From NCBI GenBank assembly GCA_036960305.1, contig JBALWA010000012.1, positions 23,985 through 87,984 on the forward strand: 64,000 nucleotides of DNA, given 5' to 3'. Under the pieces are notes generated by a model, which was not told the origin of the DNA, made no database searches, and saw nothing but the letters and a program-made list of their open reading frames with translations. Of the stretch, positions 36,101-45,040 are shown in pieces. The DNA is from JBALVT01 sp036960305. GTDB lineage: Bacteria; Pseudomonadota; Gammaproteobacteria; Pseudomonadales; Halieaceae. A program made the position numbers and the translations under genes. How positions within the stretch are numbered: the stretch's first letter is position 1; the number at the start of each line of letters is the position of its first letter.

Positions 36101-36233
36101 TCACGCTGCGTTCGAGTTTTGGGAACTGTCGTACAGTCAGTTGCGAAGCAGACTGTAAACCCAGCAACAGCAGCAGTGCGCTTACAACGATGGCTAACAC
36201 CGGGCGCTTGATAAAAAGATCGGTAAATTTCAC
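33186..36233 (-). CDS. RND efflux transporter permease (HAE1/AcrB type)
   Basis: This 1015-residue inner-membrane proton-driven pump has two large periplasmic porter domains and twelve helices. It starts with MKFTDLFIKRPVLAIVVSA. The proton-relay pair is in GLVVDDAIVVVENVHRH, and the repeated permease motif GLISKHGILIVDFANQL lies in the second half. It would export drugs, lipids or other amphiphiles with the adaptor encoded 2 nt upstream; the outer-membrane channel gene is absent here and must be elsewhere. Start codon GTG. Confidence 0.94.
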   Translation of the reverse strand: MKFTDLFIKRPVLAIVVSALLLLLGLQSASQLTVRQFPKLERSVITIETLYPGASARTIKGFVTTPLQIRIAGASGIEYMTSTSNPSVSSIEVHVRLGEKSSEVLSEVIAKVNEARSDLPRDIEDPVITTASGGDALMYLAFVSEQMDIAQVSDYLLRDILPEIATLPGVGNAELAGGRQQAMRIWLDPVQMAAFGVTATDINGAISRENYISAAGTTEGDLTLTSVDARTDLQSPEAFSQMVVRQDANKRVLLGDVAQIELSSENSQFSSFSSGREAVFIAIRPTPDANPLDVSKAVLNLLPRLRTSLPADMELILDWDGATPINAALEEVAITLLEAAVIVIFVIYLFLGSLRVVLIPLVAIPLSLIGVLFLIHLMGFSINLLTLLAMVIAIGLVVDDAIVVVENVHRHIEQGATPKEAALLGARQVALPVVAMTLTLAAVYAPIAFMGGLTGTLFSEFALSLAGAVIVSGIVALTLSPMMCSLVLKDHSQQGRFADVMDRAFARLTKRYQQLLSLCLENRGAVLLFSAVIILSLPVLFSLAQRELAPEEDDGYIYVIGTPPSYANLQYINTFLDEVVDVWKTVPEVIHSFQVSDPNFNFGGMTLKDWDDRERSQQEIQLDLQQRFAKIAGMQIFTFGQPPLPGSDAGLPVSFVIASTAPYKDIMAVGEELLAAARDSGLFIFVTQSLEFSRPELRVNIDRERAARLGISMQDIGQTLTVMLGESEVNRFIMDGRSYKVIPQAAKGFRLNSRELEKYYLRTSSEELVPLSAVVSLDKAVQPNALTQYQQMNSTTIQGMMMPPNSLGTGLDFLKDSLKDIAPTGFRDGYTGGSRRYIQESGSFPILFGVSLLLIYLVLAAQFNGFRDPLVVLVSVPLSIFGATLPIALGVVSLNIYTQVGLLTLIGLISKHGILIVDFANQLLIAGLSRKEAVLQAAALRLRPILMTTFATVLGVWPLVIASGAGANSRFSIGLMIAAGMLVGTLFTLFVVPVFYLPLMKKNELPSPLPGISGS

Positions 36234-36235
36234 GG

Positions 36236-37303
36236 TTAAAACCTGATCGATTCGTCGATCTCAACCATGGCGCCGCGAAACAGCTTGTTCTGGCCCGCAG
36301 AGACGACGCGCTCACCTGCATCCAGGCCGGAGAGTATGGCGACTCTCCCGCCTCTTGATTCGCCTGTTTCAACCACCCGCGAGGTCGCGCTTAAACCATC
36401 CGGGGTTTGTTCTATGACATAAATCGTATTGCCGTGCAGTGAGTAGGTAACCGCGGTATCTGGTAGGGCGACTATCTGCTCCGGTTTGCCAAGATTTATC
36501 ACCAGGCGTGCGAACATACCGGGTAGTAGTCCTTCGCTGTTCTGGATTGTTGCGCGTAGTAAAATACTTCGTGTGCCCGCATCAACTTGTGAGTCTAGCG
36601 CCTGCAAAATTGCTTTAAAGTTCTTGTCGGGGAATGCCGCCACCTGGAGTTTTATTTTCTGGCCAATTTCCAGCTCTGGGTAGTGGCGGGCGGGCAAGGT
36701 GAAATCGACTTCCAGTTCGGACAGGTCCTGCAACGTGGTAATCGGTGTGCCTGGCTCTACATAATCGCCTACTTTCACCTGGGTGATGCCCGTGGTGCCG
36801 GAAAAAGGCGCATGTATTCGCTTGTTTTCGAGTCTGGCCTCTATCTCCGCCAGTTGCGCAATCGCACTTTCAAGGTCCGCCTTTGAGCGGTCGTACTGTG
36901 ATTCCGGTATTGATTTTTGGCCAACAAGGCGCTTGTCCCTATCGTAGAGCAGGCGAGCCAGTTTCAAATTGGCCACCTGTCGTTCCCGGCTTGCCTGCTC
37001 GACTTTGTCGTTCAGGGTAATAAGCAGATCGCCAGCCTGTACAAGGTTACCGGAGCTAAAGTCGATCGCGATAATTTCACCACGCTCTTCGGTGCTCAGT
37101 TCAACACCTCGTGCCGCTCTGATAGATCCGACTGCCTCCAGCTCGGTTTGGCGAAGCTCCATGCGGGCTGTCGTCGCGCCGATTGTTACAGCCGCTGTTG
37201 AGAAGTCGTTATTGCCGTAGCTGGCGTACTTCTGGAAGAGAAATCCGGCGATAGACCCAAAAATGGCGAGCAGTAAAGCGATAACAATCAGGTAAGCGCG
37301 CAA
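36236..37303 (-). CDS. RND efflux periplasmic adaptor subunit
   Basis: The 355-residue membrane fusion protein has an N-terminal membrane anchor (about residues 3-22, YLIVIALLLAIFGSIAGFLF). The lipoyl-like halves are GSIRAARGVELSTEERGEI and HAPFSGTTGITQVKVGDYV, enclosing a short helical hairpin. Beta-barrel and membrane-proximal domains follow (AVTYSLHGNTIYVIEQ ... GLDAGERVVSAGQNKL). It joins the downstream permease gene (2 nt gap) to an unlinked outer-membrane channel. The start appears to be TTG with a stop just upstream, so no earlier start is possible. Confidence 0.92.
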   Translation of the reverse strand: MRAYLIVIALLLAIFGSIAGFLFQKYASYGNNDFSTAAVTIGATTARMELRQTELEAVGSIRAARGVELSTEERGEIIAIDFSSGNLVQAGDLLITLNDKVEQASRERQVANLKLARLLYDRDKRLVGQKSIPESQYDRSKADLESAIAQLAEIEARLENKRIHAPFSGTTGITQVKVGDYVEPGTPITTLQDLSELEVDFTLPARHYPELEIGQKIKLQVAAFPDKNFKAILQALDSQVDAGTRSILLRATIQNSEGLLPGMFARLVINLGKPEQIVALPDTAVTYSLHGNTIYVIEQTPDGLSATSRVVETGESRGGRVAILSGLDAGERVVSAGQNKLFRGAMVEIDESIRF

Positions 37304-37556
37304 AAGTGGTCAAGCCTCAGTTTTGATTATTGTTGTGGCGCTCCCACAGGCTGCAGAGTCCTGCGAGGCGGGCCTACTCATTCTATGGGCTTTACCGTGT
37401 TTATGCATCTTTTTCAGTGGGCGGCATGCATATTGCAAAAGTGAGCATTTGTTGTCCTGGATCAGTCAATGTTTACACCTGACACAAAGAGCTGGGAGTT
37501 ATTGCTAACATACATTATGCTGGTAATTGTTGTAGAGATTTAGAGAAGGTTCTAAA

Positions 37557-39206
37557 GTGAAAAATGCAAAGAAAATCAAAAAGTTAGAGTCAAAAATGGA
37601 CAAGTCTCATAGCTATGAAGAATGGCGTGAGGCGGCGATAGAGCACGATGATCTGTCTGGACAGGCGCGCTGGCGGAAGGTGGACCAGACGAATCAGTAC
37701 GATTATGCCCAGATTCGATTGCGGCTGGACCGCCTGCGCAGTTTGCGTTCGCGCCATGACTACCACGGTTTGTTGTTCACCTTGAATGAAGGTATTCACG
37801 GAAATATGGCTGGCATGGGGCGCGGTAGCCTGTATCGCCGTGCCATGTTTGGAACGAAGCACCTCATTGAGCAGTATATTGATGAGATAGATGATTCTCT
37901 GCGTTTTTTGGCTGATCTGGATTCCAGCGAGATCAGTGCGGAGGAAAAGATGGATTTTTTCTATCGTGCCAATGTTTGTTTTGGTCGTTCAGCGCTCATG
38001 CTGAGTGGAGGTGGCGTACTCGGTTTTTATCATTTAGGCGTCGTAAAAACCTTGCTTGATGAGGGCCTGATGCCCCGGGTAATTTCTGGGTCCAGCGCGG
38101 GTTCCCTGGTTGCCGGCGTTGTCGGCACCCACACCGATGAGGAACTGAAGCACTTCTACGATCCTGCCAGCGTACACTTTGAGGCCGAGCGAGAAGCCAG
38201 CGTTTTCTCACGCATGTTCTTTGATGCCAATCCGCAGATCGATGTCGGTGACCTGGAAAACATTATTGCCAGACTGATTCCCAATCTGACCTTTCAGGAG
38301 GCTTACGCGAAGACTGGCCGGCAAATCAGCATTACGGTCGCACCGGCTGAGCCGCATCAGCGCTCCCGCCTGCTCAATGCGATTACCTCGCCGAACCTCT
38401 ACGTCCGTTCAGCGGTCATGGCATCCTGTGCTGTGCCCGGCGTGTTCCCGCCGGTGATGTTAATGGCCAAAAATGTGCACGGCGAGTCGCAGCCCTACCT
38501 GCCTACCCGCAAGTGGGTTGATGGTTCGATTGCAGATGACCTCCCGGCCAAACGTCTGTCACGACTCTATAGCACCAATCACTATATCGTCAGCATGGTG
38601 AACCCTATTGCCACGCCGTTTCTGCGCAATGGCCGCGAGCCGGGTCGCTTGGCGTCGGCTCTCGGTAGTCTGGGTATAGGCGTGGGTAGGGAGATTCTGA
38701 ATTTCTACAAAGGCATGGTGCAGAAGAAGGGCGACCAGTGGCCGCGCTTTAATCTGCTACTGAATAGTATTCATGGCTTGATGGACCAGGACTACAGCGG
38801 TGATATTAATATTGTTCCCAGTTTTCGCTGGTACAACCCTACCAAGATCCTCTCACACCTGTCGGAGAAGGAATTGATGGAGCTGATGCAGGGCGGGGAG
38901 CATTCCTGTTACCCGAATATAGAGAGCATTCGCACCTGTACCAAGATCAGTCGGACGATGGAAGAAATTTTGCAACGGTTCGAATCGGGTGACTTACGTC
39001 CGGGTGCGGAAATAGCAAAGCCCAGGGCATCGCGGCGTAGGCCTCCTCCGACCAAAGCGGACCGAGAAGCGCTCAAGAAGCGCGCCAATCAGAAAGCTGC
39101 AGCGAAGAAAGCCGGTGTTCAACGATCGCCTGCCCGTAAGAAGGCATCTTCGGGGGATAGCAAAAAGGCGCCAGCGCCTAAGGGTAAAGCGCGCAAGGCC
39201 GCGTAA
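37557..39206 (+). CDS. patatin-like lipase with DUF3336 domain and basic tail
   Basis: The 549-residue protein opens with a DUF3336 domain (about residues 10-140), which precedes the catalytic domain in yeast triacylglycerol lipases. The patatin domain has the oxyanion loop LSGGGVLGFYHLGVVK, the nucleophile Ser180 in GSSAG and the dyad Asp in VDGSIADDLP. The last about 65 residues are extremely Lys/Ala/Pro/Arg-rich (RRRPPPTK, KKRANQKAAAKKAG, PARKKASS, KGKARKAA), like a histone H1 tail. Likely a neutral-lipid or phospholipid hydrolase; a wax ester synthase later in the window fits lipid storage. GTG start, with GAGAAGG upstream. Confidence 0.9.
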   Translation: MKNAKKIKKLESKMDKSHSYEEWREAAIEHDDLSGQARWRKVDQTNQYDYAQIRLRLDRLRSLRSRHDYHGLLFTLNEGIHGNMAGMGRGSLYRRAMFGTKHLIEQYIDEIDDSLRFLADLDSSEISAEEKMDFFYRANVCFGRSALMLSGGGVLGFYHLGVVKTLLDEGLMPRVISGSSAGSLVAGVVGTHTDEELKHFYDPASVHFEAEREASVFSRMFFDANPQIDVGDLENIIARLIPNLTFQEAYAKTGRQISITVAPAEPHQRSRLLNAITSPNLYVRSAVMASCAVPGVFPPVMLMAKNVHGESQPYLPTRKWVDGSIADDLPAKRLSRLYSTNHYIVSMVNPIATPFLRNGREPGRLASALGSLGIGVGREILNFYKGMVQKKGDQWPRFNLLLNSIHGLMDQDYSGDINIVPSFRWYNPTKILSHLSEKELMELMQGGEHSCYPNIESIRTCTKISRTMEEILQRFESGDLRPGAEIAKPRASRRRPPPTKADREALKKRANQKAAAKKAGVQRSPARKKASSGDSKKAPAPKGKARKAA

Positions 39207-39233
39207 TACCCGCTAAATCGAGAAAGGTGAGAA

Positions 39234-40010
39234 ATGGATTACGTGGCGGTAGAACAGGCGCAGCAGGCCCAGGGTCTGCGGTTAGTCTTGACAGGTGGCT
39301 TACCCGCGCCATGGAGCGAAGCTGCGAAGGGGCTGTTTCGTGCCCGTCAGGTGGACTATATCCCGGTTTTGCAGCAGGGCGGTGGCCCCAACGAAGACGT
39401 ATTGGCCTGGACCGGGCACCGCAACGCCCCGACGGCGATGTACAACGATGAACCTGCCCGGGTTACCGCACTGGAACTCATCAATATGGCTGAACGGCTG
39501 GGCACTGGCCCATCGCTGATACCCGGCAATATCGATGACCGTATCGTGATGTTTGGCTTGATCAATGAGATTGCCGGCGAGAACGGCATGGCCTGGAATG
39601 CCAGGGTTCTGATGTTTACAGTGATGATTGCCTCTATGGGTGAAGAGGCAATGGCCGGCAATCCAATGCTGCGAGATTATCGTTACTCGGCGGATGAGGT
39701 GGCTGAAGCCCCTGGCCGTGTTATAGCTGTATTGCAGGCTTTATCGGCTCAACTTGCTAGCCAGCGTGAGGCGGGCAGTCGCTATATGGTGGGTGACAGA
39801 TTGACGGCGCTTGATATTTATTGGGCCTGTTTTTCGCAGATGCTGGACGCCTTGCCCGCGGAAGTGAATCCGATGCCGGATTATATGCGAGACGTCTGGG
39901 GGCTTTTGGCTCAGTCAGTCAAAGATGTGGGATACGAAATAGACCCGGCGCTACTGGAGCACCGGGACTTTATTTTTCCAAACCACTTGCAGTGGCCACT
40001 GGACTTCTGA
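39234..40010 (+). CDS. glutathione S-transferase-like protein
   Basis: The 258-residue protein has a thioredoxin-like N-terminal part (LRLVLTGGLPAPWSEAAKGL ... YIPVL) and an all-helical C-terminal domain with YMVGDRLTALDIYWACFSQ, the usual GST helix-6 N-cap/hydrophobic staple region. The expected catalytic Ser/Tyr/Cys is not obvious; PAPWSEAAK may place the Ser. Substrate unknown. It lies 27 nt after the patatin gene on the same strand and may share its transcript. It converges with the thiolase gene. Confidence 0.75.
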   Translation: MDYVAVEQAQQAQGLRLVLTGGLPAPWSEAAKGLFRARQVDYIPVLQQGGGPNEDVLAWTGHRNAPTAMYNDEPARVTALELINMAERLGTGPSLIPGNIDDRIVMFGLINEIAGENGMAWNARVLMFTVMIASMGEEAMAGNPMLRDYRYSADEVAEAPGRVIAVLQALSAQLASQREAGSRYMVGDRLTALDIYWACFSQMLDALPAEVNPMPDYMRDVWGLLAQSVKDVGYEIDPALLEHRDFIFPNHLQWPLDF

Positions 40011-40026
40011 ATTGGGTCACGGCAGT

Positions 40027-40052
40027 CCCGGACGCGGCAGGCCGCGCCCGGG
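40027..40052. terminator. GC-rich inverted repeat between convergent genes
   Basis: CCCGGACGCGGC (40027-40038) pairs with GCCGCGCCCGGG (40041-40052) with one mismatch. It sits centrally in the 52-bp gap between the convergent GST-like and thiolase genes and could terminate or stabilise both transcripts. There is no T run on either side, so an intrinsic terminator is uncertain. Confidence 0.45.
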
Positions 40053-40062
40053 TTGCGTGTGC

Positions 40063-41298
40063 CTAAATCCTCTCGATTATGATCGCCGGGGCCATGCCAC
40101 CAGCCGCGCACATGGTCACGAGTCCAAACTGCTGGTCTCGCCTTTCCAGTTCATCCAGTACGGTGCCAATCAGCATTGAGCCGGTTGCACCTATGGGATG
40201 ACCCAGGGCCATAGCACCACCGTTGACGTTGACCTTGTCTCGATCCAGGTCGAGATCACGAATAAACTTCTCTGCGACCACAGCGAATGCCTCGTTGATT
40301 TCAAACAGATCAATGTCGGAAACCTGCAGCCCCGCTTTTTTGAGCACTTTTTGGGCCGCAGGCACCGGTGCGTTCAGCATCAGGGTAGGGCAGTCGCCCA
40401 TATTGCACATGGCCTTGATACGCGCACGGGGTTTCATGCCATTGGCCTTCGCGTAGGCGGGAGAGGTCAGCAGAAGGGCCGCTGCGCCATCGACCACGCC
40501 TGAGGAGTTACCAGCATGGTGTACGTGGGTGATATCCAGTCCGGGATGCTTCTGTAATATCATGCTGCGGAAGGTGGTGCCCGCCTCATCCAATGCATAA
40601 TCTGCGATGGGCGCGAAGGATGCGTTGAGCCCAGCCAAACCTTCCAGAGTGGTCTGTGGGCGAGGAAACTCTTCCTTGTCCAGAACCAGTTCCCCCGCCG
40701 TGTTGTAGACCGGTATCAGACTGTTGTCGAACCGGCCCTCGGCGATCGCCTGTGCTGCACGCTGTTGGGAGGTATAGGCAAGTGCATCCAGTGCTTCCCG
40801 GTCAATGCCCTCCATGGTGGCGATTGCGTCAGCGCAAAGACCCTGGTGCGGCTGTGGGTGCATTGCCCGCAGAGCGAGGTTGCCGTTGTCCAGAAAGGGA
40901 CTCATGGCGGATCCTTCTTCGCCATAAATAGACATCATTTCGGCGCCGCCGCCAATGACCATATCCTCGGCGCCCGACATGATGTTCATGGCGGCCAGGT
41001 TGACGGAAGTAATGCCCGACCCGCAAAAACGGTCCAGAGTCATGCCGCTGGAACGGATATCGTAGCCCGCTTCCAGTGCAGCCATTCTAGCCAGGTCGCC
41101 ACTTTGGCGGCCGCGCTGTGAGCTGGTGCCGAAAATTACATCGCCGACTTCGGCGGTGTTGATTCCATTGCGCTCGGCTATAGCCTTGAGAACAGTTGCG
41201 CCCAGATGCTGAGGATGTTCCTCAGCCAGTGCGCCTTTACCTTTTTTACCTATACCGCGCGGTGTGCGGCAGGCATCTATAATCCATGCTTCTGACAT
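40063..41298 (-). CDS. acetyl-CoA C-acyltransferase (thiolase)
   Basis: This 411-residue thiolase cleaves 3-oxoacyl-CoA to acetyl-CoA and a shortened acyl-CoA. The acylated Cys92 lies in LDRFCGSGITS. The downstream active-site parts are VNGGAMALGHPIGATG and the second Cys in VTMCAAGGMAPA. ATG 41298 starts the usual SEAWIIDACRTPRG. It follows the enoyl-CoA hydratase by 16 nt, forming a beta-oxidation pair with the APH-like kinase gene upstream. Confidence 0.93.
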   Translation of the reverse strand: MSEAWIIDACRTPRGIGKKGKGALAEEHPQHLGATVLKAIAERNGINTAEVGDVIFGTSSQRGRQSGDLARMAALEAGYDIRSSGMTLDRFCGSGITSVNLAAMNIMSGAEDMVIGGGAEMMSIYGEEGSAMSPFLDNGNLALRAMHPQPHQGLCADAIATMEGIDREALDALAYTSQQRAAQAIAEGRFDNSLIPVYNTAGELVLDKEEFPRPQTTLEGLAGLNASFAPIADYALDEAGTTFRSMILQKHPGLDITHVHHAGNSSGVVDGAAALLLTSPAYAKANGMKPRARIKAMCNMGDCPTLMLNAPVPAAQKVLKKAGLQVSDIDLFEINEAFAVVAEKFIRDLDLDRDKVNVNGGAMALGHPIGATGSMLIGTVLDELERRDQQFGLVTMCAAGGMAPAIIIERI

Positions 41299-41314
41299 AA
41301 TAAATTCTCCGGGT

Positions 41315-42085
41315 CTATCGACCTTTCCAGTTTGGGGCGCGTTTCTCGGCAAAGGCTGTGGCGCCTTCAATTGCATCTTCGCTGGTCATTACAGGCATGA
41401 CCAGCGCCTCCTGTTTCGCCCACATTTCTTCAGAGGACCAGTCTGCAGACTCCACAATGACCTGCTTACTGACGGCTACAGCCAACGGGCCGTTGGCAGA
41501 AATTGTCGCGGCCAGTTCCTGGGCAGCGGCCAGTGCGGTGCCGGGTTCCACTGTCTTATTGACCAGGCCTACCTCGTAGGCTCTCGGGGCGTCGATAAAA
41601 CCCCCTGTTAGCGCGAGCTCCATCGCAATTTTGGTTGGTATCAGCTGGGGCAGTTTCATCAGGCCGCCGGCCGCAGCGGCCAGTCCGCGCTTTACTTCCG
41701 GAATACCGAATTTGGCGTTGTTCGCTGCGACTATCATGTCACAGGAGATGGCAATTTCCAGTCCGCCAGCCAGTGCGTAGCCCTCTACGGCTGCGATCAG
41801 TGGTTTTCTGGGTGGTCGCTCAGTAAGGCCCACAAGACCTCGGCCTTCAATTATTGGGAATTCGCCGGTCACGAAGGCTTTAAGGTCCATGCCAGAGCAA
41901 AAAGTGCCGCCGGAACCGGTGAGGACGGCAACCCGGATATCATCGTTACTGTCGAGCTCGTCTAATGCGGCGGCAATGCCCTTGGCCAGAGCCAGGTTGG
42001 CAGCGTTCTTTGCCTTTGGCCGGTTCATGGTGATGGTCATTACACCGTCGCTTACCTCTACGAGTACTGCTTGTTCTTCAGACAT
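41315..42085 (-). CDS. enoyl-CoA hydratase/isomerase (crotonase family)
   Basis: The 256-residue protein has the crotonase core: MTITMNRPKAKNAAN, VLTGSGGTFCSGMDLKAF (first oxyanion residue), AAVEGYALAGGLEIAISCD and KFGIPEVKRGLAAAAGG. The glutamate positions are partly preserved. It could hydrate 2-enoyl-CoA or act on another acyl-CoA. I place the start at ATG 42085, since AAGGAG lies 7 nt upstream; a TTG directly before it is less likely. In an operon with the thiolase and the APH-like kinase. Confidence 0.9.
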   Translation of the reverse strand: MSEEQAVLVEVSDGVMTITMNRPKAKNAANLALAKGIAAALDELDSNDDIRVAVLTGSGGTFCSGMDLKAFVTGEFPIIEGRGLVGLTERPPRKPLIAAVEGYALAGGLEIAISCDMIVAANNAKFGIPEVKRGLAAAAGGLMKLPQLIPTKIAMELALTGGFIDAPRAYEVGLVNKTVEPGTALAAAQELAATISANGPLAVAVSKQVIVESADWSSEEMWAKQEALVMPVMTSEDAIEGATAFAEKRAPNWKGR

Positions 42086-42122
42086 CAACTATCTCCTTAA
42101 AGTGTTTGAAAGTGGGTGTTTT

Positions 42123-43142
42123 CTAATCGATTAATTTCAGGGCCATTTCGGACAAAGGGCCGACCAGGTCGCCCCGGGACTTCGCCTCGGCACTTGAGGC
42201 TGTGCCAATCTGAGCACGCTTTTTGATACCCTGGACAATAGCCGCAAGCCGGAACAGGGAGAATGCGAGATAGAAAGACCAGTTATCGATGCCGCTGCGG
42301 CCTGTGCGCTGGCAGTACTGGGCGATATACTCCTCATCGGTCGGTATGCCCAATGGCCCCCGATCGATGCCAGCGAGGCCCCTGATGGCTCCCTCCTGGG
42401 GTAACATCCAGGCCATGCACTGATTTGCAAGGTCCGCCAGCGGATGGCCTAGTGTGGAGAGTTCCCAATCCAGCAGGGCGATGACTCGCGGCTCCGTCGG
42501 GTGGAACATCATATTATCCAGCCGGTAATCACCGTGTACCAGGCTTACGATGCCATCATCCGCAGGCATATTGGCCGGAAGCCAGGTCAATAGCGCTTCC
42601 ATTGCCGGCTGGTGGTCTGTTTCTGATGCCCGGTACTGCTTGCTCCAGCGTCCCACCTGCCGTTCAAAGTAGTTCCCGGGTTTGCCGAAGTCAGTGAGGC
42701 CTACCGCCTCCACATTGACGCTGTGCAAAGCCGCCATGGTACGGTTCATCTCATCGTATATCGCGGCTCGCTCTGCTGGATTTTTCGCTTCGGGCAGGGT
42801 TGGGTCCCACAATATACGGCCCTCTTTGTACTCCATTACATAGAACATGGAACCTATGACCCCATCGTCTTCACACAGGACATAGGTTGCCGGTACGGGG
42901 ACGTCGGTACCTTGCAAGGCGGTGATGACCTTGTACTCTCGATCTACCGCATGGGCGGATTTCAGGAGCTCGCCTTCGGGTTTGCGTCTGAGTACGTAGT
43001 GTTTTCCACCGGCAGAGAGCTTGAACGTTGGGTTGGATTGCCCGCCGGCAAACTTTTCAGCCGTTAAATCGCCAGTAAATCCTGGGACAGTGGCGGAGAG
43101 GTATTCTCTGAGTTGGTCGATATTCAGATCCTGATTGCTCAT
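42123..43142 (-). CDS. aminoglycoside phosphotransferase-like kinase (ACAD10/APH family)
   Basis: This 339-residue protein has a kinase fold. N-lobe motifs are KFAGGQSNPTFKLSAGGKHYVLRRKP with the ATP Lys/Arg region. The Brenner motif is VHGDYRLDNMMFH, and the metal-binding VIALLDWELSTLGHPLADL follows. This subfamily is regularly found with acyl-CoA dehydrogenases and is fused to one in human ACAD10/11, where it phosphorylates 4-hydroxy fatty acids. Here it neighbours thiolase and hydratase genes, consistent with hydroxyacyl catabolism; that role is inferred, not antibiotic resistance. Confidence 0.87.
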   Translation of the reverse strand: MSNQDLNIDQLREYLSATVPGFTGDLTAEKFAGGQSNPTFKLSAGGKHYVLRRKPEGELLKSAHAVDREYKVITALQGTDVPVPATYVLCEDDGVIGSMFYVMEYKEGRILWDPTLPEAKNPAERAAIYDEMNRTMAALHSVNVEAVGLTDFGKPGNYFERQVGRWSKQYRASETDHQPAMEALLTWLPANMPADDGIVSLVHGDYRLDNMMFHPTEPRVIALLDWELSTLGHPLADLANQCMAWMLPQEGAIRGLAGIDRGPLGIPTDEEYIAQYCQRTGRSGIDNWSFYLAFSLFRLAAIVQGIKKRAQIGTASSAEAKSRGDLVGPLSEMALKLID

Positions 43143-43322
43143 GGGGGCTCTTTTTCACTGTTTGTGGGCGAAGCACAGTCTGTTGTCTGTCACGGTGGTG
43201 AGCAATGACGCGGAACAACAAAAAAATGTACCAAAACTTACAAGTGCAGAAGCTGTTTGAACGCAGGGTTTGCTGAGAGTATGCTGCACCAAGTCGAATA
43301 ACAGTGTAGCAGAGGAAAGCGC

Positions 43323-45023
43323 GTGTACGAGGAACTCAGAAAAGCCTGGACAGAACTCACTGCCCCGGGGCAGTTGTTTGAAGTGAGCACGCTGGAAGTT
43401 CGGGGGTCACCCCTGCGCAGCTTTGCATTGGCGCCGCCCTCGCTACGTGAGGTCTGGCTGGGCACGGCCGCGTATGCCGACCGGGATTATCTGATCTACC
43501 AGGACGAGCGCTGCACCTATACCCAGGCCCATGAGTTTGTTGCCTCTATAGCGAATTGGTTGTCGCAGCAGGGAGTCGAACCCGGGGACCGGGTCGCGAT
43601 CGCCATGCGTAATTACCCGGAGTGGATGATGGCGTACTGGGCGATTACGTCGATGGGAGCCGTTGCGGTGGGCATGAACGCCTGGTGGGTGCCCCATGAA
43701 ATGAATTACGCTCTGAAAGATTCGGCGCCCAAGGTCCTGATCTGTGACAAGGAGCGCCTGCTGCGGTTTGAGGAAATACGTGAAAATTTCCCCGATCTGG
43801 TAGTGACGGCAGTCAGGCTGGAAGACGAAGCGCCGGCGGGTGTGGTTGACTGGGTCGAAGTGATCAATTCGGCGCCTGAGATGCCGGACGTCGCAATAGA
43901 CCCGGATGCTGACGCCAGTGTTTTTTATACTTCCGGTACGACGGGACAGCCCAAAGGGGCACAACTGACACACCGTGGTTGTGTGGTGAACCTACTGAAT
44001 ATTGGATTCGCGAATGCAGTCCAGGACAAAGCGCTCGCTGCAGCCCCGGGCAAGTCGGCACCAGTAACCGACCCCAATGAAATTACCTGTGCGCTGCTCG
44101 CTACGCCCCTATTCCATGTCACGGGGAATAACTGTGTGGCTCAGGGAATCGCAGCCGTAGGCGGCAAGCTGGTACATATGTACAAGTGGGATGCGGCAGA
44201 AGCGCTGCGAATCATCGAAGAAGAGAAAGTCACTGCTTTTACCGGGGTGCCGATGATGTCCAGGGAGTTGTTACTGCACCCGGACTTTGCCACCCGGGAC
44301 ACCTCCAGCCTTAAAGCCATCGGTGGAGGCGGTGCGGCGCTGCAACCCGACCTGACCCATAAACTGAATCAAAATGTTAAAAACGCCAAACCCGGTGTGG
44401 GCTACGGGATGACTGAAACCTGTGGCATTATTTCTTCGCAGTCGGGCGCGTTTCTGGTGGACAGGCCTGAAAGTGTTGGTCGGGCGATGCCGACTTTTGA
44501 GGCTAAGTGTGTCGATGATGAAGGCCGTACACTGGGCGTCGGTCAGGTAGGTGAGTTATGGGTTCGGGGCGCCACGGTTATCAAGGGATATCTTAACCGT
44601 GCTGATGCCACAGCTGAGTCCATTACTGACGGCTGGTTGCATACGGGTGATATCGCCTACCTGGATGAGGATGAATTCATCTTCCTGGTCGATCGCGCCA
44701 AGGATATGGTCTTGCGCGGCGGCGAAAATGTCTATTGTGCCGAAGTGGAAAATACGCTTTTCGCCCATGAGGGGGTCGCCGAGTGCGTGGTTTTTGCCGT
44801 GCCGGATGACAGGCTGGAAGAAGAGGTTGCCGCTGCCGTATTCCCTCGGGAAGGTGCGATCATAGATGTTGGTGAGCTGCGCGAATTTTGCAAACAGCAA
44901 CTGTCATCCTATAAGATTCCGCGCTACATCTGGTTGGTGGATCAACCACTGCCTCGCAACGCCAGTGGTAAGTTTATCAAACGGGATATACGCGATGCCC
45001 TGGACCTTGCGGATGCGCAATAG
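43323..45023 (+). CDS. AMP-forming acyl-CoA ligase (class I adenylate-forming)
   Basis: The 566-residue enzyme has the P-loop FYTSGTTGQPKGAQLTH, A5 motif GVGYGMTETCGI, A7 WLHTGDIAYLDEDEFIFLVDRAKD, hinge MVLRGGENVYCAEVE and A10 LPRNASGKFIKR. The extended N-terminus suggests a bulky or cyclic acyl substrate rather than a simple fatty acid, but this is a guess. The start is GTG with AGAGGAAAG upstream. It is divergent from the APH-like kinase operon, probably sharing control with it. Confidence 0.9.
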   Translation: MYEELRKAWTELTAPGQLFEVSTLEVRGSPLRSFALAPPSLREVWLGTAAYADRDYLIYQDERCTYTQAHEFVASIANWLSQQGVEPGDRVAIAMRNYPEWMMAYWAITSMGAVAVGMNAWWVPHEMNYALKDSAPKVLICDKERLLRFEEIRENFPDLVVTAVRLEDEAPAGVVDWVEVINSAPEMPDVAIDPDADASVFYTSGTTGQPKGAQLTHRGCVVNLLNIGFANAVQDKALAAAPGKSAPVTDPNEITCALLATPLFHVTGNNCVAQGIAAVGGKLVHMYKWDAAEALRIIEEEKVTAFTGVPMMSRELLLHPDFATRDTSSLKAIGGGGAALQPDLTHKLNQNVKNAKPGVGYGMTETCGIISSQSGAFLVDRPESVGRAMPTFEAKCVDDEGRTLGVGQVGELWVRGATVIKGYLNRADATAESITDGWLHTGDIAYLDEDEFIFLVDRAKDMVLRGGENVYCAEVENTLFAHEGVAECVVFAVPDDRLEEEVAAAVFPREGAIIDVGELREFCKQQLSSYKIPRYIWLVDQPLPRNASGKFIKRDIRDALDLADAQ

Positions 45024-45040
45024 TCCAGGGAGTCGGCCGG

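Noticed and set aside
42123..43142. The APH-like gene as an aminoglycoside resistance determinant
   Set aside because: Motifs and context match the ACAD10-type hydroxyacyl kinases found with beta-oxidation genes.
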